This document shows positions 1-7,123 of a stretch of 17,284 nucleotides of DNA, one piece after another; the first letter of the stretch is position 1, and each line of letters opens with the position of its first letter. The stretch lies in NCBI GenBank assembly GCA_949516455.1, contig CATILC010000030.1, positions 1 to 17,284 on the forward strand, written 5' to 3'. Made by a program: the position numbers and the translations under genes. Source of the stretch: Flavobacteriia bacterium. Its GTDB lineage: Bacteria; Bacteroidota; Bacteroidia; Flavobacteriales; Schleiferiaceae. The notes beneath the pieces were generated by a model. It saw only the letters and a program-made list of their open reading frames with translations, had not been told where the DNA came from and did no database searches.

Positions 1-365
1 CCGGCCTGTCCATCCATTCGCTCAGCAAGCCACTTGTTCAGGGCAAAGAGAAGATTCACGCCGATGGAGAAGTTGGAGGCAAAGAGAAAACTTCCGCCCA
101 ATTCTGTGCAGAGTTTTTCAGCGGCCGGGATCTTGTCGTTCCAACCGGTCGTCCCGCTGACCACCGCTACGCCTGCTCGAAGGCACTTAGTGATGTTGTT
201 GAAGGCCGCTTCCGGACGGCTGAACTCGATGGCCAGGTCCACTCCCTTCAATGAAGCGGAGTCCCACTGGCCGTTGGCGATCATTTCTATGGAATGTCCA
301 CGTTGGCGTGCACAACGCTCGACCTGCTGTCCCATTTTCCCATAACCGATCAGAGCGAGATTCAT
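1..365 (-). CDS. dapB: 4-hydroxy-tetrahydrodipicolinate reductase, N-terminal part
   Basis: DapB reduces hydroxytetrahydrodipicolinate with NAD(P)H in the cytoplasmic lysine/diaminopimelate pathway. The 121 visible residues start at the ATG at 365. They show a Rossmann motif GYGKMG at residues 7-12, the family segment EFSRPEAAF near 48-55, SGTTGW at 70-75 and ASNFSIGVN at 97-104, all in the order expected of DapB. The spacing between the nucleotide-binding loop and the EFS segment is short, as in the compact (about 240-residue) Bacteroidota version. The gene runs off the left edge, so the C-terminal half, including the substrate-binding region, is outside the window. Its ATG overlaps the stop of the DUF5683 gene in an ATGA, so it is the fourth gene of the parA operon. 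Identity is clear; only the 3' end is missing. Confidence 0.95.
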   Translation of the reverse strand, partial: MNLALIGYGKMGQQVERCARQRGHSIEMIANGQWDSASLKGVDLAIEFSRPEAAFNNITKCLRAGVAVVSGTTGWNDKIPAAEKLCTELGGSFLFASNFSIGVNLLFALNKWLAERMDGQA

Positions 366-940
366 GGCCAATTCATTTGAAGGCTCAAACCAGTGCCAAC
401 ACCCGATCCATCTGCCCATCCTGAGTTGGGCATAAGGGTGGGCTGCCATTGCAGGCTCAGGTCATCGGTAATGTCAAAGTAAAACAGATGGGCGTCGATA
501 TGGGCATCGAGAATATTCAAAGCATAAGCTGCCACGGTCAGGATGATGGAGAGGTCGCGCCATCGCCGATAGGTCGTTTGAATGGTGATCAGCTGGCTCG
601 AGGAGTAGATCCCCTCGTAGATGTCGGTGGTGTTGGGATCCTCGTCGATCCGCACTTCATAGGCGGAACGAAAGTGTTTGTATTCGCCATGGTTGAAAAT
701 GGCAAAACCGATCGTCGTTCCCATTCCTGCCCAGACCACTGGGGCTTTCCACCACTTTCGGTTGTAGAGCTGGCCCCATCCGGGCAGCATGACGGATCGC
801 CAGGTGGCCGTAGCCGTGCTGTGGGAACGGATCTGTTCGGCCAGCGCGGAGTCTATGGGAAGGGCTTGGCTGGTATCCAGCTGGGCTGCAGATTTTAACG
901 AGCAGACCAAAATGAGGAAAAAAGAGGCAAATGCCTTCAT
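362..940 (-). CDS. DUF5683 family membrane protein
   Basis: This 192-residue protein has no known enzymatic role. A hydrophobic N-terminus ending in SAAQ (cleavage likely near residue 19) suggests export. Residues 48-65 carry the family core (SVMLPGWGQLYNRKWWK), followed by a hydrophobic segment at about 67-82. A second hydrophobic segment at about 130-146 runs into DAHIDAHLF at 146-153. The LPGxGQxYN plus two-helix layout is what I associate with DUF5683, a family found mainly in Bacteroidota between parB and dapB. Start and stop overlap both neighbours by 4 bases (ATGA with parB upstream and with dapB downstream), so translation is probably coupled. The family assignment comes from remembered motifs and gene order; the function is unknown. 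The envelope location is inferred from the signal and the hydrophobic segments. Confidence 0.85.
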   Translation of the reverse strand: MKAFASFFLILVCSLKSAAQLDTSQALPIDSALAEQIRSHSTATATWRSVMLPGWGQLYNRKWWKAPVVWAGMGTTIGFAIFNHGEYKHFRSAYEVRIDEDPNTTDIYEGIYSSSQLITIQTTYRRWRDLSIILTVAAYALNILDAHIDAHLFYFDITDDLSLQWQPTLMPNSGWADGSGVGTGLSLQMNWP

Positions 941-1830
941 TCAGATCTGAAGGATGAGAGGATCCGTTCGAGCTCCTGATCATCTTTAAATGAGATCACC
1001 AGCTCGCCACCTGGATTGCCTTGACGTTCCTTGACCTTCACTCCAGAACCAATGAGCTCAGAAAGTTCTCCGCTCAAAGAGCGGTTCACGCGCAAAGTCG
1101 ATGATCTGCGCCCTTTCTTGCCAGTCTTCTCATCGTTCAGTCGCTGCACCTCATCCTCGACCTGACGAACGTTCAGTCCATTTGTTATGAGGGTTTTATA
1201 AATACTCAGCTGATCCTTTTCATCAACGATGTTCACCAGGGCCCTGGCGTGGCCCATGCTCAGCATCTGGTCACGGAGTCCGGCCTGTATGATGGGCGGA
1301 AGTTTCAGCAACCGCAGGTAGTTGGTCACTGTGGAACGCTTCTTTCCCACACGCTGGCTCACTTCTTCCTGGGTGATCCCGCACTCGTCCATCAGGCGCT
1401 GATAGGAGAGGGCGACCTCCACGGCATCCAACTCCTTGCGCTGGATGTTCTCGACCAAGGCCATCTCAAGCATGCCCTGGTCATCGGCCAAACGGATGTA
1501 TGCGGGTATATGAGAAAGCCCTGCCAGTTTAGAGGCACGCAGACGCCGTTCACCAGAGATCAGCTCGTATTTCTTCTTTTTGATCCGGCGAACCGTGATG
1601 GGCTGGATCACACCCAATTCACGAATGGAAACGGCGAGCTCATTGAGTGATTCCTCGTCGAAAAAAGTTCTCGGCTGGTAGGGGTTGGCTTGAATTCGCT
1701 CAATGGGCAACTCAGATATCGATCGGATGACCTCATCAGCCCCCTTTTCCTCCACGGTCTGGACATCCTCGTTTGGATCCTTCAGCAGGGCGGCAAGCCC
1801 TTTGCCCAATGCTTTTCGCTTTTCTCCCAT
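937..1830 (-). CDS. parB: Chromosome partitioning protein ParB
   Basis: ParB binds parS sites near the origin and, as a CTP-dependent clamp, spreads on DNA to guide chromosome segregation with ParA. The 297-residue protein has an N-terminal ParA-interacting tail (KALGKGLAALL, residues 6-16) and NPYQPR at 49-54. The CTP-binding box GERRLRA is at 93-99 and ENIQR at 127-131. A helix-turn-helix lies around 152-172 (ITQEEVSQRVGKKRSTVTNYLRLL), and the C-terminal dimerisation region follows a basic linker near 235-245. All expected parts are intact and the length is normal. It starts at an ATG 9 bases after the parA stop and ends in an ATGA overlap with the DUF5683 gene. I saw no canonical parS-like palindrome in the window, so the site must lie elsewhere or differ in sequence. 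Confidence 0.97.
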   Translation of the reverse strand: MGEKRKALGKGLAALLKDPNEDVQTVEEKGADEVIRSISELPIERIQANPYQPRTFFDEESLNELAVSIRELGVIQPITVRRIKKKKYELISGERRLRASKLAGLSHIPAYIRLADDQGMLEMALVENIQRKELDAVEVALSYQRLMDECGITQEEVSQRVGKKRSTVTNYLRLLKLPPIIQAGLRDQMLSMGHARALVNIVDEKDQLSIYKTLITNGLNVRQVEDEVQRLNDEKTGKKGRRSSTLRVNRSLSGELSELIGSGVKVKERQGNPGGELVISFKDDQELERILSSFRSE

Positions 1831-1839
1831 GATTCGTCC

Positions 1840-2625
1840 TTACGGCTGTACAGCCTCCGCAGGCGAGTTGTTTTTTAAGAATTCCTGCGCCAAATTAAGG
1901 TAATTGACTGCTCCTGTGCTTGTTGCATCATAGGTAATGATGTTTTGGCCAAAGCTGGGGGCCTCGCTCAGGCGCACATTCCTTTGGATGATCGTTTTGA
2001 AGACCATTTGCTGAAAGTGGTTCTTGACTTCGTCCACCACCTGATTGGAAAGCCGCAAGCGGCTGTCGTACATGGTCATGAGCAGGCCTTCGATCTCCAG
2101 ATCCTCGTTGTGCAGGTTCTGCACGCTTCGAATGGTGTTCAGCAACTTCCCCAATCCTTCCATAGCGAAGTATTCAGACTGGATGGGGATCAATACCGAA
2201 TGAGCGGCGGTCAGTGCGTTGAGGGTGATCAGACCCAGTGAAGGTGCACAGTCGATCAAAATGAAATCGTAGTTGTCGTGGCACTTTTTAAGCGCCTTTT
2301 TCAGCATGTACTCCCGCTTCCTGGTATCCACCAGTTCGATCTCGGCTGCCACCAGGTCGAGGCTGGTCGGAAGAATATCCACATTGGGTGCTGCGTTTCT
2401 TCGGATCGCTTCTTCCGCCTTGATCTGGTGTTCCAATACCTGATAGGTTCCCTGCTCAACACTTCCCGGATCGATACCGAAATTGGAGGTGGCATTGGCC
2501 TGGGGGTCTGCATCGACGATCAAAACACGTTGTTCCAAAACACCCAGGGCCGCGGATAGATTCACCGCTGTGGTGGTCTTTCCAACGCCTCCTTTTTGAT
2601 TCGCCACCGCGACGATCTTCGCCAT
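1840..2625 (-). CDS. parA: Chromosome partitioning ATPase ParA (Soj)
   Basis: ParA is a Walker-type ATPase that binds DNA non-specifically as an ATP dimer. ParB stimulates its hydrolysis, which moves the replicated origins apart. The 261-residue protein shows the deviant Walker A box KGGVGKTT at residues 11-18, with the signature lysine at 11. VLIVDADPQAN (Walker A') is at 34-44, and the Walker B region is DFILIDCAPSLGLIT. It lacks the N-terminal DNA-binding extension of plasmid type Ia ParA proteins, which fits a chromosomal Soj-type protein. The ATG at 2625 directly precedes the conserved MAKIVAVANQKGG start. It is the first gene of the parA-parB-DUF5683-dapB operon. A possible promoter and a hairpin lie in the 138-base gap upstream. 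Confidence 0.97.
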   Translation of the reverse strand: MAKIVAVANQKGGVGKTTTAVNLSAALGVLEQRVLIVDADPQANATSNFGIDPGSVEQGTYQVLEHQIKAEEAIRRNAAPNVDILPTSLDLVAAEIELVDTRKREYMLKKALKKCHDNYDFILIDCAPSLGLITLNALTAAHSVLIPIQSEYFAMEGLGKLLNTIRSVQNLHNEDLEIEGLLMTMYDSRLRLSNQVVDEVKNHFQQMVFKTIIQRNVRLSEAPSFGQNIITYDATSTGAVNYLNLAQEFLKNNSPAEAVQP

Positions 2626-2650
2626 TGAATTTTAAAAAATTGGTTTACAG

Positions 2651-2680
2651 AGCCTTGGGCACTCGAATATGCCCTCGGCT
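2651..2680 (-). promoter_or_regulatory. Hairpin in the parA leader
   Basis: An inverted repeat sits 26-55 bases upstream of the parA ATG. A 4-bp outer stem (AGCC/GGCT) is followed by a 2x2 internal loop and a 5-bp inner stem (GGGCA/TGCCC) around an 8-base loop. If the promoter proposed just upstream is real, this hairpin would lie at the extreme 5' end of the parAB mRNA. There it could stabilise the message or control translation. It is not a typical terminator for the upstream DUF3276 gene, because the nearest T-run on the minus strand (near 2635-2640) begins about 10 bases after the stem. It does not resemble parS. The structure is visible; its role is inference. Confidence 0.4.
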
Positions 2681-2689
2681 TGGAAATAC

Positions 2690-2719
2690 TAAAGCTAATG
2701 AAACCTCGGGCTTGTCAAA
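2690..2719 (-). promoter_or_regulatory. Possible Bacteroidota promoter of parAB
   Basis: On the minus strand TTTG (2716-2719) is followed after 18 bases by TAGCTTTA (2690-2697). The latter matches the Bacteroidota -7 element TAnnTTTG at all but the last base. The spacer is slightly shorter than the usual 19-23. Transcription would start near 2684, giving a leader of about 59 bases that begins with the hairpin at 2651-2680. It is the best promoter-like pair in the gap between the DUF3276 gene and parA, but the call rests on a short degenerate motif. Confidence 0.35.
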
Positions 2720-2763
2720 GCCTTGGTCTGAAATTCCGAAGAGATCCGTTGGCGCTCTGAATA

Positions 2764-3129
2764 TCAGAGGTCTTCGAACTCTATTTGAGTGAAGTCATCG
2801 TCTGAAGAAGATGGCTTGAGATCATTTTCCTCTGTGCGTTGTTCCTCGTAGGCTTCCCTGCTGGGGGGCGGTCCCTGTTTGTCCTCAATGAACTTGAGTA
2901 CGTCATCGAGGCCTTCGCGAAAATTCTCGAAGTCCTCTTTATACAGAAAGATCTTGTGCTTTTTGACAAAAGATGAACCGTCCGAGTTGTTTTGCCTGCG
3001 GCTTTCTGTAATGGTGAGGTAGTGGTCCTCTGCCCGAGTGGTTCGTACATCCAAATAATAGGTGCGCTTGCCCGCCTTGACGACTTTAGAGTAGATCTCT
3101 TCCCTTTCGTATCCCCTGTTTTCTCCCAT
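2764..3129 (-). CDS. PUR-domain nucleic-acid-binding protein (DUF3276)
   Basis: This 121-residue protein starts MGENRGYEREEIYSK. It has a single PUR-like beta-beta-beta-beta-alpha unit: KVVKAGKRTYYLDVRTT, then DHYLTITESRR, then KHKIFLYKEDFENFREGLDDVLKFIED (about residues 15-87). An acidic, low-complexity tail ends in DDDFTQIEFEDL. That arrangement matches DUF3276, the small Bacteroidota/spirochaete relatives of PUR-alpha, which bind single-stranded DNA or RNA as dimers; the target here is unknown. An in-frame upstream extension to 3213 exists, but it runs into the ABC transporter gene and has no family similarity, so the ATG at 3129 is preferred. The gene lies 31 bases after the ABC transporter stop and could be read from that transcript or from the -7-like element just upstream. 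Confidence 0.88.
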   Translation of the reverse strand: MGENRGYEREEIYSKVVKAGKRTYYLDVRTTRAEDHYLTITESRRQNNSDGSSFVKKHKIFLYKEDFENFREGLDDVLKFIEDKQGPPPSREAYEEQRTEENDLKPSSSDDDFTQIEFEDL

Positions 3130-3144
3130 GTTCTTGTACTTGCT

Positions 3145-3152
3145 CAAAAATA
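3145..3152 (-). promoter_or_regulatory. -7-like element upstream of the DUF3276 gene
   Basis: TATTTTTG on the minus strand matches TAnnTTTG fully and lies 15 bases before the ATG at 3129, a typical short-leader distance in Bacteroidota. No TTG-type -33 element is present at the matching distance, and the region is T-rich, so this could be chance. Confidence 0.25.
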
Positions 3153-3160
3153 GAAAAAAG

Positions 3161-4930
3161 TCATGTCTGCGTTTCTTCTCTGAGTTGCTTCTCATGCAAC
3201 TCGAAATAGGCACCTTCTTTCTTGATCAGTTGTTCATGTGTTCCGGATTCGCAAACCGCTCCATTTTCCAGCACCAATATGTGATCGGCATGTTTCACAG
3301 ATGAAACGCGGTGGCTTACCAGCAGGCTGGTGCATTGGCTCGTGATCTCATTCATGTTCCTCAATATGTGCTCCTCAGTTTCTGTATCCACAGCACTCAG
3401 GCAGTCATCGAGGAGTAAAATGCGGGGCGCGGCGGCGAGTGCACGCGCAATGCTGATCCGCTGTTTTTGTCCTCCGCTCAGAGTGATTCCGCGCTCTCCT
3501 ACCACGGTTTTGTAGCCTTCGGGGAATTCGCGGATGTTCTCATCGACCTCTGCATCCTCGGCCGCCCGAACCGCGTTTCCTGGAGCTGGATCATTTGTGG
3601 CAAAAAGAATGTTCTCTTCGATGCTTTCCGAGAAGAGAAATGCTTCTTGAGGGACATATCCGATACGCCTCCTGAGGGTTCCCAGATCCAGCTGCTCGAT
3701 GGGCACGTCGCCCACGCGGATGCTTCCAGAATCAGGAGTGTAAAGGCGAAGGATCAGATGGGCCAGGGTGGTCTTCCCGCTGCCCGTGCGCCCCACGACA
3801 GCCAAACTCTTCCCTTCTTCAAGAGTGAAACTCACATTTTTCAATGCCTGGATCCCCGTCTCCGGATAAGTGAAATCCACATTTTGAAATTCGATCCGGT
3901 TCCCAAAGTCTTTTTGTCCAGTAGCGGACGCATCGATCTCGGGTCGGGTATCGAGGAATTCGTTGATGCGCTCCTGGGAGGCCTCTGCCCGCTGTACGAT
4001 GGAACTCACCCATCCGATGGAAGCCACAGGCCATGTGAGCATGTTCACATAGAGTACGAATTCTGCAATGTTTCCTGCGGTGATCCTGCCGGCAATGGCC
4101 TCGACTCCTCCAATGTACACGGTGACCAAAGTGCTCAGTCCGATCAGAAGAAGCATGGTCGGGAAAAAGAGTGCGTTGACCCGGAAGAGTCCCTCATTTA
4201 CATCCTTGTAGGCGTTGGACAGATCCGAGAATTTCTCGCTGCTTTGTCCTTCCCGTCCGTATGCCTTGACCACGCGAATGCCCGAAAAGGCCTCCTGCAC
4301 ATAGGTCGAGATAACAGACAGTTCGCGCTGTACACGCTCGCTTTTTTTGTTGATGAGTTGAGAGATCCGGTAGATGATCCAGGAAAGCAGTGGAAGTGGC
4401 AGAAGAACATAGAGGGTCAGTTTGGCATTGATGCTCAACATGGTGCTGATCACGATCACCAAAGTCACCAGCACATTGACCGAATACATGATGGCCGGAC
4501 CCGCATACATGCGTACGCGGCTGACATCTTCGCTGATCCTGTTCATCAGGTCGCCCGTGCTGTTCGTGCGGTAAAAGGATAGGTTGAGTTTTTGGTAGTG
4601 ATCGAAAACATCATTTTTGAGATGATATTCCACCTGTCGCGAAACGACGATGATCGTTTGCCTCATGAGGAACATGAAAAGGCCCGACAGCAGAGAGGAG
4701 CCAATGATCGCCAGTCCGTAGAAGAGGAGGCTGCTGCTGAGCTCGTCTGTATCCAGGCTTCCATTTTCCTGCGCCCATTGGATCTTTTCAGCCACGGTGT
4801 CAAAGGAGGTGCGGACCAGTTGAGCCGGATAGACCCGAAAGATGGCAGAGATGGTTACAAAGAGGAAACCTACGGAAAGCTTCCATTTGTACTTCAGGAA
4901 ATAGGGATTCAGCCGGCGAAGTGCTTTCAT
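3161..4930 (-). CDS. ABC exporter half-transporter (permease-ATPase fusion)
   Basis: A 589-residue ABCB-type half-transporter in the inner membrane. The N-terminal exporter membrane domain (about residues 1-320) has hydrophobic segments near 18-34, 68-90, 145-163, 170-190 and 255-275. The nucleotide-binding domain follows from about 345: Walker A GRTGSGKTT at 380-388, Q-loop Q428, signature LSGGQ at 484-488, Walker B ILLLDD at 504-509 and switch H540. The residue after the Walker B aspartate is Asp509 instead of the usual catalytic Glu, as in YheI-like or heterodimer subunits. The substrate cannot be read from sequence; lipid or drug export is typical of the family. An upstream in-frame GTG at 5005 would add 25 basic residues. 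The ATG at 4930 is preferred because MKALRRLNPYFLKYKWK looks like the usual family start. It is transcribed divergently from leucine dehydrogenase. Confidence 0.92.
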   Translation of the reverse strand: MKALRRLNPYFLKYKWKLSVGFLFVTISAIFRVYPAQLVRTSFDTVAEKIQWAQENGSLDTDELSSSLLFYGLAIIGSSLLSGLFMFLMRQTIIVVSRQVEYHLKNDVFDHYQKLNLSFYRTNSTGDLMNRISEDVSRVRMYAGPAIMYSVNVLVTLVIVISTMLSINAKLTLYVLLPLPLLSWIIYRISQLINKKSERVQRELSVISTYVQEAFSGIRVVKAYGREGQSSEKFSDLSNAYKDVNEGLFRVNALFFPTMLLLIGLSTLVTVYIGGVEAIAGRITAGNIAEFVLYVNMLTWPVASIGWVSSIVQRAEASQERINEFLDTRPEIDASATGQKDFGNRIEFQNVDFTYPETGIQALKNVSFTLEEGKSLAVVGRTGSGKTTLAHLILRLYTPDSGSIRVGDVPIEQLDLGTLRRRIGYVPQEAFLFSESIEENILFATNDPAPGNAVRAAEDAEVDENIREFPEGYKTVVGERGITLSGGQKQRISIARALAAAPRILLLDDCLSAVDTETEEHILRNMNEITSQCTSLLVSHRVSSVKHADHILVLENGAVCESGTHEQLIKKEGAYFELHEKQLREETQT

Positions 4931-5040
4931 GTGCAGATTGGCTGCAAGAGGGGTATTTTTTCGATACTTTCGCTTCGCTCTTGAGCCTTGGTAAAAGTAG
5001 GGCACAGGAGGTTCTTTAATTCACGATCGAACGAAGTGCC
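4931..5040. promoter_or_regulatory. Divergent intergenic region, ABC exporter / leucine dehydrogenase
   Basis: These 110 bases separate two divergent start codons and must hold promoters for both. On the minus strand TACTTTTA (4993-5000) resembles a -7 element. If it is used, transcription would begin downstream of the alternative GTG at 5005, supporting the ATG at 4930 for the ABC gene. On the plus strand TACTTTCG (4965-4972) preceded by TTG (4938-4940) is a weak candidate with a 24-base spacer. An AGGAGG at 5006-5011 is too far from the ATG at 5041 to serve as its ribosome-binding site. No confident operator seen. Confidence 0.25.
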
Positions 5041-6144
5041 ATGGCAGATTCAGACGCTTCTCTAGTTACGGACTCCTCTGTTCTTTTCGAGCATCGGGAG
5101 TTTCATGACCACGAGCAGATCGTATTCTGTCACGATCGCTCCAGCGGCCTGAAGGCCATCATTGGAATTCACGACACCACATTGGGTCCGGCCCTTGGAG
5201 GAACGCGCATGTGGAACTATGCCTCTGATGAAGAGGCGCTCCGCGATGTGCTTCGACTCAGCAGGGGCATGACCTACAAAGCTGCTATCTCGGGTCTGGA
5301 TCTGGGAGGCGGAAAAGCGGTCATCATCGGAGATTCCAAAAAGGACAAGAGCCCGGAGATGATGGAGGCTTTCGGACGCTACGTTGACAGCCTTTCCGGA
5401 CGCTACATCACGGCAAAAGATGTCGGTATCGATTCACAGGACATGATCGCTGTGCGTCGTCAGACACCTCATGTCACTGGTATTCCCGAAGAAATGGGTG
5501 GAAGTGGTGACCCTTCTCCCGTCACGGCTTTTGGCGTTTACCAGGGGATACTGGCTGCTGCGGCCTTTTGCTGGGGCGATGACTCGCTAAAGGACAGGCG
5601 CATTCTCGTGCAGGGAGTCGGTTACGTTGGGGAGACGCTTGTGCGCCACCTGACAGAAGCCGGTGCCGAGGTATTGGTCTCGGACATCCGTGCAGACCAA
5701 CTCGAAAGGATGAAGCGCACCTATGGTGCACGGATCGTTGAGGCGGATGGCGTCTATGAAACCCCGATGGACATCTATGCTCCCTGTGCACTGGGGGCGA
5801 CCTTGAACGACAAGAGTATTGCAGCCTTGCGCTGTTCGGTGATCGCAGGGGCCGCCAACAATCAATTGGCCGAAGAAGAAAAGCACGGTCGCATGCTGAT
5901 GGAAAAAGGCATTACCTATGCCCCGGATTTTTTGGTCAATGCCGGGGGCTTGATCAATGTCAACTCAGAGATCGCCTCCTACGGCCGCAAGGAGGTCATG
6001 AGCCGAACAGAGGAGATCCGAAGAACGACCTATGAAGTTTTGGAGCGCAGTGCGCGTGAAGGCATGCCAGCGCAGAACATTGCCAAGAAGATCGCAGAAG
6101 AACGCATTCATTCCATGCGGTCAACACAGAGCGGCTCAAACTGA
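5041..6144 (+). CDS. Leucine dehydrogenase (Glu/Leu/Phe/Val dehydrogenase family)
   Basis: This cytoplasmic NAD-dependent enzyme oxidatively deaminates branched-chain amino acids to 2-oxo acids and ammonium. The 367-residue protein has GLKAIIGIHDTTLGPALGGTRMW at residues 36-58. The substrate and catalytic lysines are K80 (GMTYKAA) and K92 (GGGKAV), and the catalytic aspartate is D127 in AKDVGID. The spacing K80-12-K92-35-D127 is the same as in Bacillus leucine dehydrogenase (K68, K80, D115). The NAD-binding Rossmann motif GVGYVG is at 192-197 and VNAGGLINVNSE at 299-310. Length and motifs are complete. Leucine or valine is more likely than phenylalanine as substrate, but specificity cannot be fixed here. 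The nusB ATG follows 4 bases after the stop, so the two genes are probably cotranscribed. Confidence 0.93.
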   Translation: MADSDASLVTDSSVLFEHREFHDHEQIVFCHDRSSGLKAIIGIHDTTLGPALGGTRMWNYASDEEALRDVLRLSRGMTYKAAISGLDLGGGKAVIIGDSKKDKSPEMMEAFGRYVDSLSGRYITAKDVGIDSQDMIAVRRQTPHVTGIPEEMGGSGDPSPVTAFGVYQGILAAAAFCWGDDSLKDRRILVQGVGYVGETLVRHLTEAGAEVLVSDIRADQLERMKRTYGARIVEADGVYETPMDIYAPCALGATLNDKSIAALRCSVIAGAANNQLAEEEKHGRMLMEKGITYAPDFLVNAGGLINVNSEIASYGRKEVMSRTEEIRRTTYEVLERSAREGMPAQNIAKKIAEERIHSMRSTQSGSN

Positions 6145-6148
6145 GAAC

Positions 6149-7099
6149 ATGCTGAGCAGAAGACACATCCGAATAAAGGTCCTGCAGGCTCTGTACACCA
6201 GCACCCGCCAAGGTGAGCTTGATGGGGTGGTTCTCGAGAAGAACCTGACCAGTTCGATCGAACGCATCGAAGAGCTCTACGGCTACGAATTGAAGCTTCT
6301 CGATGAACTCAGAAAGGCTTGTGCGCATTTCATAGAGCTGGCCCAGAACAGAAAAGTGGAAGCCAATGTGGAGCGGAACCCCAACCGAAAAATGCTGGAA
6401 AACCGCTTTCTATTGTTCATTGAGGACAATGAAGCACTGGCGTCCCTATGGCGGTCCAGAGGCATTCAATGGACCGAAGAACGGGACGTCATTCGCAGTT
6501 TGTTCCTCGAGATCAAGGAAGACGAACTCTATAAAGAATACCTGAGCAACGGAGAATCGAGCTGGGAAGATGACAAGCGTTTCATCCGCCGACTCTACGA
6601 TGCCCACGTAGTGCATAACGAAGACTTTCACCAGATATACGAGGACAAAAACCTTCATTGGGCGGACGATCTGGATGCGGCTCAGATGATGGTGGAAAAG
6701 ACCCTCAGAAAAGCCGGACCAGAGGCCTTGAAAAAGAAGAAGCTACTGGTGAAATTGTACAAGGACGCCGAGGATCGGGCTTTTGGACCAGATCTGCTTC
6801 ACAAAACCTTGAAGTCCATGGACGATTCGCTGAAGCGCATTTCGGCCAAGGCGCGCAACTGGGAGATGGATCGGATCGCGGTGCTCGATGTGCTGCTGAT
6901 GCAGATGGCACTTGCCGAGTTCCAGTTCTTCCCGACGGTCCCGCTGAAGGTGAGCATGAACGAATACATCGAACTCTCCAAAGGCTATTCAACGCCCAAA
7001 AGCGCCATGTTCGTCAACGGAGTGATGGACAAGGTGCTGCTCGACCTGAAGAAGGAGGGCAAGATCAAGAAGATTGGACGGGGATTGCTCGAACATTAA
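6149..7099 (+). CDS. nusB: Transcription antitermination factor NusB, long Bacteroidota form
   Basis: NusB binds boxA RNA with NusE (ribosomal protein S10) and promotes rRNA antitermination. The protein has 316 residues against about 139 in E. coli. The NusB fold appears split. MLSRRHIRIKVLQALYT (1-17) matches the E. coli first helix (RRRARECAVQALYS). The remainder resumes at about 200 (LLVKLYKDAEDRAFGPDLLHK) and runs through MNEYIELSKGYSTPKSAMFVNGVMDKVL (270-297), which aligns with the NEAIELAKSF...FVNGVLDK end of E. coli NusB. Between them lie about 175 charged, mostly helical residues absent from the enterobacterial protein. The start chosen is the ATG at 6149, 4 bases after the leucine dehydrogenase stop. 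A longer in-frame reading from 6032 lies inside the upstream gene and is discarded. Confidence 0.92.
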   Translation: MLSRRHIRIKVLQALYTSTRQGELDGVVLEKNLTSSIERIEELYGYELKLLDELRKACAHFIELAQNRKVEANVERNPNRKMLENRFLLFIEDNEALASLWRSRGIQWTEERDVIRSLFLEIKEDELYKEYLSNGESSWEDDKRFIRRLYDAHVVHNEDFHQIYEDKNLHWADDLDAAQMMVEKTLRKAGPEALKKKKLLVKLYKDAEDRAFGPDLLHKTLKSMDDSLKRISAKARNWEMDRIAVLDVLLMQMALAEFQFFPTVPLKVSMNEYIELSKGYSTPKSAMFVNGVMDKVLLDLKKEGKIKKIGRGLLEH

Positions 7100-7104
7100 A
7101 TTTG
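7074..7104 (+). promoter_or_regulatory. Bacteroidota-type promoter before the DUF1573 lipoprotein gene
   Basis: TTG (7074-7076) and TAAATTTG (7097-7104) are separated by 20 bases. This gives a full match to the -7 consensus TAnnTTTG at the expected spacing. The -7 box overlaps the nusB stop codon, so the whole promoter is embedded in the end of nusB. Transcription would start near 7110, leaving a leader of about 14 bases before the ATG at 7124. This would allow DUF1573-yajC-YbbR-coaE to be expressed separately from leucine dehydrogenase-nusB. Confidence 0.5.
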
Positions 7105-7123
7105 CACATCTAATCACCCAACA

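Noticed and set aside
2626..2763. Search for a parS site near parAB
   Set aside because: No CACGTG-centred palindrome of parS type is present here or, by eye, elsewhere in the window. The CACGTG near 14420 has no matching arms and lies inside the peptidase gene.
3467..4582. A 371-codon open frame on the plus strand, antisense to the ABC transporter
   Set aside because: It lies wholly inside a clear ABC exporter gene, has no recognisable domain, and its composition is that of a reverse reading of coding DNA.
6658..7113. A 151-codon open frame overlapping nusB in another frame
   Set aside because: It overlaps the conserved NusB C-terminus, and its Gly/Arg-rich sequence has no family resemblance.
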